Source: Flavobacteriales bacterium (GTDB taxonomy: Bacteria > Bacteroidota > Bacteroidia > Flavobacteriales > Flavobacteriaceae). From it: 45,650 nucleotides of DNA. Where the stretch lies: positions 1 through 45,650 of the forward strand of contig JADHRQ010000009.1 in the NCBI GenBank assembly GCA_016777325.1, in the 5' to 3' direction. The notes below the pieces were generated by a model, which worked only from the letters and a program-made list of their open reading frames with translations, had not been told where the DNA came from and made no database searches. Made by a program: the position numbers and the translations under genes. Shown piece after piece: positions 9,714 to 18,696 of the stretch; the first letter of the stretch is position 1, and every line of letters starts with the position of its first letter.

Positions 9714-10977
9714 AAAATAAAGGTCTATCTATCATGTATTTTTCTACTTTATCACCAATTTCATTTAACATACTTTCATTGTCATGATATTTAATAGATG
9801 AATCTATTGATTCAGCAACAAAATCCATATCGTCTTCAACTAAACCTCTAGTTGTAATAGCTGGTGTTCCGATTCTAATTCCACTTGTGACAAAAGGAGA
9901 TTGATCATCAAAGGGAATCATATTTTTATTAACAGTGATATTAGATAATCCTAAAACTCTTTCAGCATCTTTACCAGTTATATTTTTATTTCTTAAGTCA
10001 ATCAATAATAAATGATTGTCAGTACCACCTGAAACAATGTTATAACCAAGATTAGAAAGGGTGTTAGATAATCTTTTTGCGTTAACTATTACTTGATTGA
10101 TATATTTCTCAAAAAGTGGATCTAAAGCTTCTCCAAAAGCAATTGCTTTGGCTGCAATAACATGTTCTAAAGGGCCACCCTGATTACCAGGAAAAATTGC
10201 TGAGTCAAGAAGAGAAGACATCTTTTTTAAATTTCCATTTTTAAGTTTTAATCCAAAAGGATTGTCAAAATCTTTACCCATCATCATTATACCTCCTCTT
10301 GGACCTCTTAATGTCTTATGAGTAGTTGATGTTATGACATGACAATATAGAACTGGATCACTTAAAAAACCTTTAGCTATAAGGCCTGAAGGATGAGCAA
10401 TATCAGCATGAAGGAAAGCTCCAACTTCATCAGCAATTTCTCTAAATTTTTTAAAATCAATATCTCTAGAATATGCAGAAGCCCCAACAATTATTAGTTT
10501 TGGTTTAACTTCTTTAGCTCTAATTAAAATATCTTTATAATCAAATATTCCTTCTTGAGTAACACCATAAAAACTAGAATTATAAATTTTACCAGAAAAA
10601 TTTACCTTAGATCCATGTGTTAAATGACCCCCATGAGATAGATCTAAACCTAAAATTTTGTCACCTGGCTTTAAAAAGGCATCAAATACTGCAGTGTTAG
10701 CCTGAGATCCAGAATGAGGTTGAACATTAGCATATTCAACATTAAATAACTTTTTAAGCCTATCAATGGCAATGTTTTCTATTTTATCTACAACCTCACA
10801 TCCTCCATAATATCTTTTACCTGGATAGCCCTCTGCATATTTATTTGTCAATATTGAGCCAGTAGCCTTCATGACATTTTCACTAGTAAAGTTTTCTGAA
10901 GCAATTAATTCTAGACCACCTAACTGTCTGTCTTTTTCTTCTTTAATTAGTTTAAATATTTGTTCCTGATTATTCAT
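9703..10977 (-). CDS. glyA: Serine hydroxymethyltransferase
   Basis: PLP enzyme that interconverts serine and glycine and feeds one-carbon units to tetrahydrofolate. The 424 residues are of normal length. Seen: LIASENFTS near the N-terminus, [33 protein letters not shown], and the PLP lysine motif [13 protein letters not shown]. The 106 bases between its start and the acetyltransferase gene hold only AT-rich DNA with a TATAAT-like stretch; no riboswitch structure was recognised. Confidence 0.97.
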   Translation of the reverse strand: MNNQEQIFKLIKEEKDRQLGGLELIASENFTSENVMKATGSILTNKYAEGYPGKRYYGGCEVVDKIENIAIDRLKKLFNVEYANVQPHSGSQANTAVFDAFLKPGDKILGLDLSHGGHLTHGSKVNFSGKIYNSSFYGVTQEGIFDYKDILIRAKEVKPKLIIVGASAYSRDIDFKKFREIADEVGAFLHADIAHPSGLIAKGFLSDPVLYCHVITSTTHKTLRGPRGGIMMMGKDFDNPFGLKLKNGNLKKMSSLLDSAIFPGNQGGPLEHVIAAKAIAFGEALDPLFEKYINQVIVNAKRLSNTLSNLGYNIVSGGTDNHLLLIDLRNKNITGKDAERVLGLSNITVNKNMIPFDDQSPFVTSGIRIGTPAITTRGLVEDDMDFVAESIDSSIKYHDNESMLNEIGDKVEKYMIDRPLFSIS

Positions 10978-11083
10978 TTTAGAGTGTTAAAGTGCTAAAT
11001 TAATAAAATAGGTATTCTAGTTTATTTGTTTTGTATTATATAAATCAACTAGTTATAAACAATTTCTATTGATGAGTTTAGAG

Positions 11084-11530
11084 CTAAATTAAATATATAT
11101 TCATAAAATATAAATCGGCATTGTTTGGCCAATATTCTTTCTTTATATACTGAATTTTAAAATTTAATTTTTCATAAAACTTATAAGTAAGATTTGAAGT
11201 TTCAAGTTCAATTACTTTTAATTGCTTATTTCTTTTTAAAATATCTATACAATGATTAACTAGTTTTTTTCCTAATCCAATACTGTGATGATTGGGATCA
11301 ACAAAAACCCAGCATATTCTTGCAGTTTTTTTATTTTCATAAGCATAGCCTGCTGCTCCTAATATTTTACCTTCAGATTCGATAATAAAATAGGTTTCAA
11401 TATTATTTGAATTAAAATATTTTTTAAAATCAACCAATTCTTTTTTATGAAAATATTTGGGAATATTTAGAGTAAATATTTTAATTAAAAAGTCTAAATC
11501 TTTAAGGTCAGCGTGTCTTATTATTAGCAT
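11084..11530 (-). CDS. GNAT family N-acetyltransferase
   Basis: 148 residues of the Gcn5-related fold: IIRHADLKDLDFL at the start, a central beta strand with GAAGYAYE, the acetyl-CoA pyrophosphate loop HSIGLGKKL (motif A with GxG), and the C-terminal FYEKLNFK strand typical of the family. The acceptor is unknown. It lies 106 bases upstream of glyA on the same strand, so it could be co-transcribed, and is divergent from smpB. Confidence 0.88.
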   Translation of the reverse strand: MLIIRHADLKDLDFLIKIFTLNIPKYFHKKELVDFKKYFNSNNIETYFIIESEGKILGAAGYAYENKKTARICWVFVDPNHHSIGLGKKLVNHCIDILKRNKQLKVIELETSNLTYKFYEKLNFKIQYIKKEYWPNNADLYFMNIYLI

Positions 11531-11534
11531 TCAT

Positions 11535-11542
11535 TAAAAATA
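11535..11542 (-). promoter_or_regulatory. TAnnTTTA box four bases before ATG at 11530
   Basis: On the minus strand: TATTTTTA, ATGA, ATG. It shows the same geometry as the smpB box facing the other way 21 bases downstream on the plus strand. Confidence 0.45.
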
Positions 11543-11563
11543 AGTTATTCATTTTCAAATTTG

Positions 11564-11571
11564 TAATTTTG
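11564..11571 (+). promoter_or_regulatory. TAnnTTTG box four bases before smpB
   Basis: TAATTTTG, AGGA, ATG. This is a perfect -7 consensus. The AGGA spacer lies too close to the ATG to act as a normal Shine-Dalgarno site. Confidence 0.45.
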
Positions 11572-11575
11572 AGGA

Positions 11576-12034
11576 ATGAATAGTTTAGTTAATATTAATA
11601 ATAAGAAAGTAAAGTATGATTATTCCTTATTAGATAATTATACTTGTGGAATAGTTTTAACTGGAAACGAAATTAAATCTATCAGGAATTCCAATGCTTC
11701 TCTAAATAATTCATATTGTCAATTTGAGGGTGATGAACTTTATATTGTTAATATGCATGTTGATCAATATAAGAATTCAAGCGAGCTAAATTATGAGCCT
11801 AAAAGAAAACGAAAATTACTTCTGAACAAACTAGAACTAAGAAAAATTCAAAAACAAGTTATTGATGTTGGTATTACAGTTGTAGCTACCTCACTATTTA
11901 TAAGCAAGAAAGGTATAGCTAAATTAAATATCTCAGTTGCAAAAGGTAAAAGAGAATTTGATAAGAGAAATGTTATTAAGGATAGAGAGAGTAAAATTAG
12001 TTTGAAAAGAATCAAGAAAAATTTTAATAGCTAA
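11576..12034 (+). CDS. smpB: SsrA-binding protein SmpB
   Basis: Partner of tmRNA in rescue of stalled ribosomes. The 152 residues contain the family blocks: GIVLTGNEIKSIR (about 27-39), the NMHVDQY segment, EPKRKRKLLL, and the basic KGKREFDKRNVIKDRE tail that ends in a Lys/Arg-rich helix. The tmRNA gene itself is not in the window. The ATG at 11576 sits four bases after a TAATTTTG box. The stop overlaps the stop of pcm (CTAA). Confidence 0.97.
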   Translation: MNSLVNINNKKVKYDYSLLDNYTCGIVLTGNEIKSIRNSNASLNNSYCQFEGDELYIVNMHVDQYKNSSELNYEPKRKRKLLLNKLELRKIQKQVIDVGITVVATSLFISKKGIAKLNISVAKGKREFDKRNVIKDRESKISLKRIKKNFNS

Positions 12035-12672
12035 TCCTTGTTTTTAAGCATCGGAACAAACTTAAAATTACCAAAAGTCTCTTTTTTAAACTCAGTTTTA
12101 CCAAATCTTGTAATCTTAGTCATAATTTGAGATTCTTTACCTACAGGTATTATCATCTTACCTCCTATTTTAAGTTGCGATAGAAGTTTTTTTGGAATCA
12201 CAGGGCATCCTGCAGTTACAATTATCCCATCAAAAGGTGAGTTATCACTTAATCCATTATAACCATCACCATAGACAAACTTTTTTGGCCTAATATTTAA
12301 CTTGCTAAAAAGTTTAGATGTTATTCTAAATAAATTGTGATTTCTTTCAATTGTAAATATATTAAGCTTTAAATAATATAAAACTGCAGTCTGATATCCA
12401 GATCCTGTTCCTACTTCAAGAATTTTCTCACCAAGCTTAGGCTCTAATAATTGAGTTTGAAAAGCAACTGTAAAAGGTTGTGAAATAGTTTGATTATTTT
12501 CTATCGGTAAAGCTTTATCTAAATAAGCCTGTTCTGCAAGACCTGGATCTATAAATAAATGTCTTGGGACATTCTTGATAGAATCTATAATCAAAGGATT
12601 AAGTATACCTTTTTTCTGGAGCTCTTCAGCGAGAATTTTTCTTCGACCTTGAAACTTAAAGTTATCTTCCAC
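12031..12672 (-). CDS. pcm: Protein-L-isoaspartate O-methyltransferase
   Basis: Uses S-adenosylmethionine to methylate isoaspartyl residues so that damaged proteins can be repaired. Seen: VPRHLFIDP, the TISQPFTVAFQTQLL block, the SAM motif ILEVGTGSGYQTAVL, and the post-motif II segment PFDGIIVTAGCPVIP. Start: the frame is open to a TTG at 12708, but related proteins begin just before the equivalent of EDNFKFQG, so the GTG at 12672 (213 residues) is preferred; a GTG at 12678 is also possible. Convergent with smpB, divergent from the oxidoreductase at 12731. Confidence 0.9.
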   Translation of the reverse strand: MEDNFKFQGRRKILAEELQKKGILNPLIIDSIKNVPRHLFIDPGLAEQAYLDKALPIENNQTISQPFTVAFQTQLLEPKLGEKILEVGTGSGYQTAVLYYLKLNIFTIERNHNLFRITSKLFSKLNIRPKKFVYGDGYNGLSDNSPFDGIIVTAGCPVIPKKLLSQLKIGGKMIIPVGKESQIMTKITRFGKTEFKKETFGNFKFVPMLKNKD

Positions 12673-12718
12673 TAACACTAATATTAAATTATTACTCGAT
12701 AATTCCAAAAGAAGATTG

Positions 12719-12726
12719 TATTTTTA
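12719..12726 (+). promoter_or_regulatory. TAnnTTTA box four bases before ATG at 12731
   Basis: TATTTTTA, TCAA, ATG. This is the likely promoter element for the whole six-gene overlapping operon (12731-18696). Confidence 0.45.
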
Positions 12727-12730
12727 TCAA

Positions 12731-13687
12731 ATGATAAAGGTTGGTGTAATTGGTGCTGGTCATCTAGGTAAGATACATCTTAACATTCTAAGTAACTCAG
12801 ATTTTGATCTTATTGGCTTTCATGATACTGATGTAGTAAATTCTGAGAAATTAGCTTCAGAAAAAGGTTATGTTTTTTTTAAAGAAATAGACTCACTAAT
12901 AAACTTAATAGATGCAGCTGTAATTGTTTCTCCTACTACAACTCATTTTGAAATTGCAAAAAAATGTATTAATAATGGTAATCATATTTTTGTTGAGAAA
13001 CCATTAACTACAAATTCTAAAGAAGCGAGGATTATCAACAAACTAGCAAATGAAAAAAATATAATTGGGCAAGTTGGATTTGTTGAAAGGTATAATCAAG
13101 CTTTCATTTCTTGTAGAGAGTTTATTGATCAGCCTAAATTCATTGAGTCTCACAGATTATCAGACTTTAACCCAAGAGGTACTGATGTTTCAGTTATTAT
13201 GGACTTAATGATTCATGATATAGATATTATTTTAAATATTAATCAATCAAAAGTTAAAAAAATAGATGCTTCAGGTGTCTCAATAATTAGCTCAACTCCA
13301 GATATTGCAAATGCAAGAATAGAATTTGAAAATGGATGTATAGCTAATCTAACCTCAAGTAGAATATCACTTAAAAAAATGAGAAAGACTAGAATTTTTC
13401 AAGAAAATGCATATATATCTATAAATTTTTTAGAAAAAGACTTTCAAGTAGTTAAAATAAGAGATAAAGACACTAACGATAATGAAAATTCATTAATTAT
13501 AAAAAATAATCTAGGGCAAGAAAAAGTTATATTCTTTGAGAATCCTGATATAAATGAGATTAACTCAATAGAAGCAGAATTAAATGATTTCTTTCATTCA
13601 ATTAAAAATAAATCAGAATCTAAAGTAAGTTTAAATGATGGTCTTATGGCTCTAGAAGTTGCAGAAGAGATAATGAGTCAATTATGA
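12731..13687 (+). CDS. Gfo/Idh/MocA family oxidoreductase
   Basis: 318 residues with an N-terminal Rossmann motif GVIGAGHLGKIH, the family EKPLTTN block (catalytic region, about residues 90-97), VGFVERYNQA, and a C-terminal alpha/beta sugar-dehydrogenase-type domain with MDLMIHDIDI, which supplies the conserved acidic/His residues. The substrate is unknown. A TTG at 12716 is in frame, but the ATG at 12731 gives the family-like MIKVGVIGAGH start and is preceded by a TATTTTTA box. First gene of the overlapping operon; its stop overlaps the next start (ATGA). Confidence 0.9.
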   Translation: MIKVGVIGAGHLGKIHLNILSNSDFDLIGFHDTDVVNSEKLASEKGYVFFKEIDSLINLIDAAVIVSPTTTHFEIAKKCINNGNHIFVEKPLTTNSKEARIINKLANEKNIIGQVGFVERYNQAFISCREFIDQPKFIESHRLSDFNPRGTDVSVIMDLMIHDIDIILNINQSKVKKIDASGVSIISSTPDIANARIEFENGCIANLTSSRISLKKMRKTRIFQENAYISINFLEKDFQVVKIRDKDTNDNENSLIIKNNLGQEKVIFFENPDINEINSIEAELNDFFHSIKNKSESKVSLNDGLMALEVAEEIMSQL

Positions 13688-14334
13688 GTGTAAAAAATCA
13701 AATTTCAATAATTAATGATGAAATAAAAGATAAAGCTGAACTTATAGCTGTATCTAAGACTAGAAGTATTGAAGAAATTATTGAAGCTTATGATCAAGGT
13801 CAAAAAAAATTTGGAGAAAACAGAGTTAATGAATTAGCCGAAAAGTATCATAATTTACCAAAGGATATAGAATGGCATATGATTGGTCATCTTCAAAAAA
13901 ATAAAGTAAAATATATTTCAGAATTTATTTCTTTAATTCATTCATTAGATAGATTGTCTTTAGCAAAAGAGATTGATAAAAATGCGAAAAAGGAGAATAG
14001 GTCAATTGATTGTTTAATACAAATTAAGATTTCCAATGATGAAAGTAAATATGGATTGAATCCAAAACTACTTGATTCATTTTATATAGATTTGAAACAA
14101 TTTGAAAACATAAACATAGTTGGACTAATGGCTATGGCTACATTTACAAAAGATCAAAATTTAATAGATCAAGAGTTTAGAGAAATGGAGAGTTTATTCA
14201 AAAAAATGAAAACTATTTATCCAAACTTTAAAATTCTTTCGATTGGAATGAGTGATGATTATTTATTAGCTATTAGTAATGGATCTAACATGATTAGAGT
14301 TGGAAGTAAAATTTTTGGAAAAAGAAATTATTAA
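13684..14334 (+). CDS. YggS/PLPBP family pyridoxal phosphate homeostasis protein
   Basis: Alanine-racemase-like single TIM barrel that binds PLP and keeps its level and amino-acid pools balanced. 216 residues. Seen: LIAVSKTRS with the PLP lysine at Lys25, GENRVNE, EWHMIGHLQKNK, the QIKISND.KYGL strand, GLMAMATF and the SIGMSDDYLLAI and RVGSKIFG phosphate-binding elements. Start ATG overlaps the upstream stop by four bases, and its TAA overlaps the next ATG by one base, so translation is likely coupled on both sides. Confidence 0.95.
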   Translation: MSVKNQISIINDEIKDKAELIAVSKTRSIEEIIEAYDQGQKKFGENRVNELAEKYHNLPKDIEWHMIGHLQKNKVKYISEFISLIHSLDRLSLAKEIDKNAKKENRSIDCLIQIKISNDESKYGLNPKLLDSFYIDLKQFENINIVGLMAMATFTKDQNLIDQEFREMESLFKKMKTIYPNFKILSIGMSDDYLLAISNGSNMIRVGSKIFGKRNY

Positions 14335-15461
14335 TGTATACTATTGTTGACCTAGAAACTACTGGAGGAAAATTTAATGAAGAATCAATAATTGAAGTTG
14401 CAGCTTACAAATTTAATGGCACTGAAATTACAGACCAATTTATTAGCTTAGTTAATCCTGTGAGAGATATACATCCATATGTAGAAAAACTTACTGGTAT
14501 TACATCTAAAATGGTTAAAACAGCTCCTAAATTCCACGAAATAGCTAAAAGAGTGATTGAGATAACCTCAGACTCAATATTAGTAGCTCATAATGCTCAA
14601 TTTGATTATAGAATTCTTCAATTAGAATTTAAAAGACTTGGGTACGAATTTTCAATGAAATCTTTATGTACTGTAATACTATCTCAAGAATTGCTTACAG
14701 AACAAGAATCCTTTAAACTAGGAAAACTTTCAAGAAGTCTAGGGATTCCATTAAAAGATAGACATAGAGCAAGTGGAGATGCACTAGCGACACTAGAATT
14801 ATTTAAAATTTTAATGGAAAAAGATGTTAAGCAAGAAATAATTAAGAAAAGCATAGTTGAGTTTCCTGGTGAGAGCATGAATTCACTTTTTAAAGACACT
14901 ATTGAAAATTTAAATAATGAAGTTGGTGTTTTTTATATATACAATAAACATAAAAAGTTGATCTATATTGATTACAGTAAGGATATAAAAAACAAAGTTG
15001 TAAAACTATTTACGAGTAAAAAGTTTATTCCAAAATATGTTCAAAATAATTTTAAATCTATAAAAGTTCACAAGACAGGGAATATTAGCATCAGTGTTAT
15101 CAAGGCGTTAAATGAGATAAGATCTTTAAAACCAAAAATCAATAATAATATAGATCCTAAAATATTTCAAAAAACAGATAAACCCATTATTGTTGCTGAA
15201 TTAAAAGATTTTATCATCACTTTTAATGGCAAAAAAGAAAGTGATAAAAGTTTTATTTTTTTTAAAAATGAAGAACTTGTTGGATATGGATACTTTAACC
15301 TATTTAATAATATAAATAATCAAGAAAAATTGTACTCAAGAGTGGTGAAAGTTGAAAATTCTGCAAAGGTTAATAATTATGTCTACAGAATAATTTCTCA
15401 AAAGAAATATAAAAAACTACTAACTTTGAGTGAAATTTATAAATTTTCAGATATTGAATAA
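14334..15461 (+). CDS. DnaQ-like 3'-5' exonuclease with a degenerate GIY-YIG-like region
   Basis: Residues 1-165 form an RNase T/DnaQ exonuclease domain: Exo I VDLETTGG (Asp5, Glu7), Exo II AHNAQFDYRIL, and Exo III HRASGDALAT. From about residue 195 there is a segment laid out like the GIY-YIG domain found after this exonuclease in other bacteria (UvrC/Cho-like): GVFYIYNKHKKLIYID. The hallmarks read GVF and YID, and the catalytic Arg is not evident, so this half is probably not a nuclease. The rest (about 290-375) is unrecognised. The ATG overlaps the YggS stop by one base. Confidence 0.88.
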   Translation: MYTIVDLETTGGKFNEESIIEVAAYKFNGTEITDQFISLVNPVRDIHPYVEKLTGITSKMVKTAPKFHEIAKRVIEITSDSILVAHNAQFDYRILQLEFKRLGYEFSMKSLCTVILSQELLTEQESFKLGKLSRSLGIPLKDRHRASGDALATLELFKILMEKDVKQEIIKKSIVEFPGESMNSLFKDTIENLNNEVGVFYIYNKHKKLIYIDYSKDIKNKVVKLFTSKKFIPKYVQNNFKSIKVHKTGNISISVIKALNEIRSLKPKINNNIDPKIFQKTDKPIIVAELKDFIITFNGKKESDKSFIFFKNEELVGYGYFNLFNNINNQEKLYSRVVKVENSAKVNNYVYRIISQKKYKKLLTLSEIYKFSDIE

Positions 15462-16275
15462 GACTCGTCAGAAAATACATGACATAATCTACGAAGCTGA
15501 AACACCAGCAGGTAAAGTCTTTGATATAACACTAATAATAGTAATTATCATTAGTGTTATTCTTGTAGCATTAGAGACTGTAGGATGGATAAATAATAAA
15601 TATTCTAATATTTTTAACATAGCTGAATGGATCATTACCATATTATTCACAATTGAGTATATTTTAAGAGTTATCTCAATTCATCATCCTAAAGATTATA
15701 TTTTTAGTTTTTACGGAATTATTGATTTTCTTGCAACTATTCCAAAATACATATCATTAATTTTTATTGGAGCACCCGTTGAAGCATTAATGGCAATTAG
15801 AGCTCTTAGAATTCTAAGAATATTTCGTGTTCTTCATATTTCAAGATATATTGGTGAATCTACTTTTCTAGTAAGATCATTACTTGTTAGTAGAGCAAAA
15901 ATTATAATTTTTCTCCTTTTTGTATTAATAATGTGTATTGTTTTTGGAACTCTTATGTATATTATTGAGGGACCTGAGGCTGGCTTTGATAGTATCCCAG
16001 AGAGTATTTATTGGTGTATTAGCACAATATCAACTGTTGGTTATGGTGACATAGTTCCTTTGACAGGAATGGGTAAATTTGTAGCTTCTATACTCATGAT
16101 TCTTGGGTATGGAGTCATAGCTGTCCCAACTGGAATAATCTCTGCAGAGATGGCTCAAAGAAAGAAAAATGTAGATATTAATACTAGAGTATGTGCAGAG
16201 TGCATGAATAGTAAACATAAAGATGCTGCAATATATTGTCATGAATGTGGTTCACATCTAGATGAGGAAAAATAA
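15454..16275 (+). CDS. Voltage-gated-type potassium channel with C-terminal zinc ribbon
   Basis: Six-transmembrane K+ channel of about 273 residues. S1-S3 are hydrophobic segments to about residue 105; the S4-like segment RALRILRIFRVLHISR has regularly spaced arginines; the pore carries the K+ filter TVGYGD (about 193-198); S6 follows. After S6 the protein ends in a small zinc-ribbon-like domain with CAEC and CHEC pairs. Start: the frame is open to a GTG at 15430, but the TTG at 15454 fits the usual short N-terminus before KIHDIIYEAETPAGK. It overlaps the exonuclease gene by 8 bases and miaA by 14. Confidence 0.9.
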   Translation: MNKTRQKIHDIIYEAETPAGKVFDITLIIVIIISVILVALETVGWINNKYSNIFNIAEWIITILFTIEYILRVISIHHPKDYIFSFYGIIDFLATIPKYISLIFIGAPVEALMAIRALRILRIFRVLHISRYIGESTFLVRSLLVSRAKIIIFLLFVLIMCIVFGTLMYIIEGPEAGFDSIPESIYWCISTISTVGYGDIVPLTGMGKFVASILMILGYGVIAVPTGIISAEMAQRKKNVDINTRVCAECMNSKHKDAAIYCHECGSHLDEEK

Positions 16276-17173
16276 AAACTTAATTTATATTGCTGGTCCT
16301 ACAGGAATTGGCAAGACTAATCTAAGTATAGAAATTGCCAAAAAACTTAAAACAGAAATAATATCTTGTGATTCTAGACAGTTTTACAAAGAGCTTAAAA
16401 TAGGAACTTCTCCTCCTTCCCTTTCTCAGCTTGATCAAGTAAAACATCATTTTATTCATAATAAAAGTATTCATGAGGTTTATAATGTAGGTTTATATGA
16501 AAAAGAAGCTGTTGAATTAGTAAACAAATTATTTGAAGAGAGAGAAATATTAATATTAGTTGGAGGATCAGGACTATATGCTGACTCTATTATGAATGGT
16601 ATTGATGATTTCCCTGAAATACCTAATAGTATCAGAGAAAGTCTAATAAATGAATATAATTCTAAGGGATTAGAAGTAATTCAAAATAAGCTTAAAAAGC
16701 TAGATATTGAATACTACAACGAAGTTGATTTAAATAATTCGAATCGAATCATCAGAGCATTAGAAATAATTAAGTTTACAGGAAAGAAATTTTCTTTATT
16801 TAGAACTAATAAGAAAAAAGATCGGATATTTCAAAGTCACGTAATAGTTATGGAATGTGATAGAGACAAACTTTATCATAGAATTAATCATAGAGTTGAT
16901 GATATGATTGAAAAAGGACTTGAAAAAGAGGCCTTAGGATTAAAAGATTATAAACACCTAAACACATTGAACACTGTAGGTTATAAAGAATTTTTTAAGT
17001 ATTTTGAAGGTAAAATTTCTTACACTGATGCAATTGATAAAGTAAAGCAGAATACAAGAAATTATGCTAAAAGACAGATAACTTGGTTAAAAAAATACAA
17101 TAAATCAATTAAAGTATATTTTAATCAAGATGTCAATAAAATTATTAACGAATTATATAAATCTTTAAAATGA
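16262..17173 (+). CDS. miaA: tRNA dimethylallyltransferase
   Basis: Adds the dimethylallyl group to N6 of A37 in tRNAs that read UNN codons. The 303 residues are of normal size. Seen: P-loop GPTGIGKT (12-19), the SCDSRQFYKELKIGT substrate motif, HHFI, LVGGSGLYADSI, the MIEKGLEKEA helix and NTVGYKEFF, KQNTRNYAKRQITW near the end. Its start lies inside the end of the channel gene (14-base overlap), and its TGA overlaps the ATG of the M20 peptidase gene (ATGA). Confidence 0.96.
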   Translation: MRKNKNLIYIAGPTGIGKTNLSIEIAKKLKTEIISCDSRQFYKELKIGTSPPSLSQLDQVKHHFIHNKSIHEVYNVGLYEKEAVELVNKLFEEREILILVGGSGLYADSIMNGIDDFPEIPNSIRESLINEYNSKGLEVIQNKLKKLDIEYYNEVDLNNSNRIIRALEIIKFTGKKFSLFRTNKKKDRIFQSHVIVMECDRDKLYHRINHRVDDMIEKGLEKEALGLKDYKHLNTLNTVGYKEFFKYFEGKISYTDAIDKVKQNTRNYAKRQITWLKKYNKSIKVYFNQDVNKIINELYKSLK

Positions 17174-18696
17174 AAAAATTAATTATTATATCAATTTTAA
17201 GTTTAATTTTTAGTTTAAACACTTATTCTCAAAGACTTTATGAAGAAGAAGCTTTAGAAGTTGGAATTGAGAGTATTGATAACTTTAGAGAATTTCTATC
17301 ATTAAAGAATGATGCAAACAATATAGATGACATTGATAAATTAATTAAATGGACCTCTGTTAAATTTAATAAATTAGGTTTTAAACTAAAAAGACTAGAG
17401 ACTGAATCAATTCCTCTTTTACTTGCTGAATCAAATTTTAATAAAAATTATAAAACTATATTAATTTATATGCATCTAGATGGACAGCCAGTAGATAGAA
17501 ATAAATGGTTTCAGGATGATCCATACCTACCTGTTTTAAAGAAGCCTAATCCTAAAGGAGAATACGAAATTATTGATTGGAATAATATAAAAAACAAGAC
17601 ACTAGAAGAAATTCAAAATGAGGATTTAAGAATATTTGCAAGATCAGCTTCAGATGCCAAAGGACCTGTAATGATGCTAATCAATGCTCTAGAAATATTA
17701 AAGTCTAATAATTTAAAACCTAAGTTCAATATTAAATTAATTATGGATTTTGAAGAAGAAAAAAGTTCTCCTAATCTTCCATCTGCTGTACTTAAATACT
17801 CAAATGATCTTGAAAGTGATGGTTTATTGATATTTGACGGTCCACAACATTCAAGTGGTCTACCTACATTAAATTTCGGGAATAGAGGAATATCGAAAAT
17901 TACTCTAACTACATACGGACCAATTGTACCTCAACACAGTGGACACTTTGGAAACTATGCCCCTAACCCTGTATTTAGAATGTCTAAAATTCTATCGTCT
18001 ATGAAAGATGAGAATGGAATAGTTTTAATTGATGGATATTATGATGGTATTGAAATAACTAATAAGGTAAGAGAAGATCTAAATAGGGTTCCCGATAATG
18101 AAGTTAAAATGTTATCAGAAATGCAATTTAAATCCCCCGAAAAAGTAGGAAAAAGCTATCAAGAAGCTCTTCAATATCCCTCTTTAAATGTTAGAGGAAT
18201 TCAATCTGGTTGGGTAAAAGATGAAGTAAGAACAATAGTTCCTGCTGAATGTATTGCTGAGATTGATATAAGACTAGTTATTGAGTCTGATGGTTACAGA
18301 TTACATAATCTTGTTAAAAAACATATTGAGAATTTAGGATATAAAGTTCTTGATAGAAAGCCTACAAAAGAAGAGAGGATGAATTATGACAAGATAATAA
18401 CATTTGACTCTAGCGTTTCTTATCCTGCATTCAGAACTGATATTGATAGTGATATGGGTAAATGGTTAAGTCAATCACTTTTTAAAACATTTGGACAAAG
18501 TCCTGTAAAGAAAAGAACAAGTGGAGGGTCAGTTCCTATTTCACCATTTGTCAACATACTGAATGTTCCTGCTGTTGGAGTCCCTACAGTCAATAAGGAT
18601 AATAATCAACATAGTCCAAATGAAAATATTAAACTTTCAAACTATTTTAAAGGAATTGAAACATTTATAGGAATACTTTCTAGTGAGTTTGACTAG
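17170..18696 (+). CDS. Secreted M20 family metallopeptidase
   Basis: 508 residues with an N-terminal signal peptide (hydrophobic run to about residue 19, likely cut before QRLYEE). The M20 zinc sites can be followed: MHLDGQPV (His and the catalytic Asp), SASDAKGP (bridging Asp), DFEEEKSS (catalytic Glu pair), and the dimerisation domain with the HSGHFGN segment. A carboxypeptidase or dipeptidase acting in the periplasm is inferred; the exact peptide is unknown. Last gene of the six-gene overlapping operon; its stop overlaps that of purC (CTAG). Confidence 0.92.
   Translation: MKKLIIISILSLIFSLNTYSQRLYEEEALEVGIESIDNFREFLSLKNDANNIDDIDKLIKWTSVKFNKLGFKLKRLETESIPLLLAESNFNKNYKTILIYMHLDGQPVDRNKWFQDDPYLPVLKKPNPKGEYEIIDWNNIKNKTLEEIQNEDLRIFARSASDAKGPVMMLINALEILKSNNLKPKFNIKLIMDFEEEKSSPNLPSAVLKYSNDLESDGLLIFDGPQHSSGLPTLNFGNRGISKITLTTYGPIVPQHSGHFGNYAPNPVFRMSKILSSMKDENGIVLIDGYYDGIEITNKVREDLNRVPDNEVKMLSEMQFKSPEKVGKSYQEALQYPSLNVRGIQSGWVKDEVRTIVPAECIAEIDIRLVIESDGYRLHNLVKKHIENLGYKVLDRKPTKEERMNYDKIITFDSSVSYPAFRTDIDSDMGKWLSQSLFKTFGQSPVKKRTSGGSVPISPFVNILNVPAVGVPTVNKDNNQHSPNENIKLSNYFKGIETFIGILSSEFD

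Noticed and set aside
10978-11083. Riboswitch upstream of glyA
   Set aside because: The 106 bases are AT-rich without paired helices matching a glycine, THF or SAM riboswitch that I could recognise.
11572-11575. AGGA as the Shine-Dalgarno site of smpB
   Set aside because: It is directly next to the ATG with no spacing, so it cannot place the ribosome normally.
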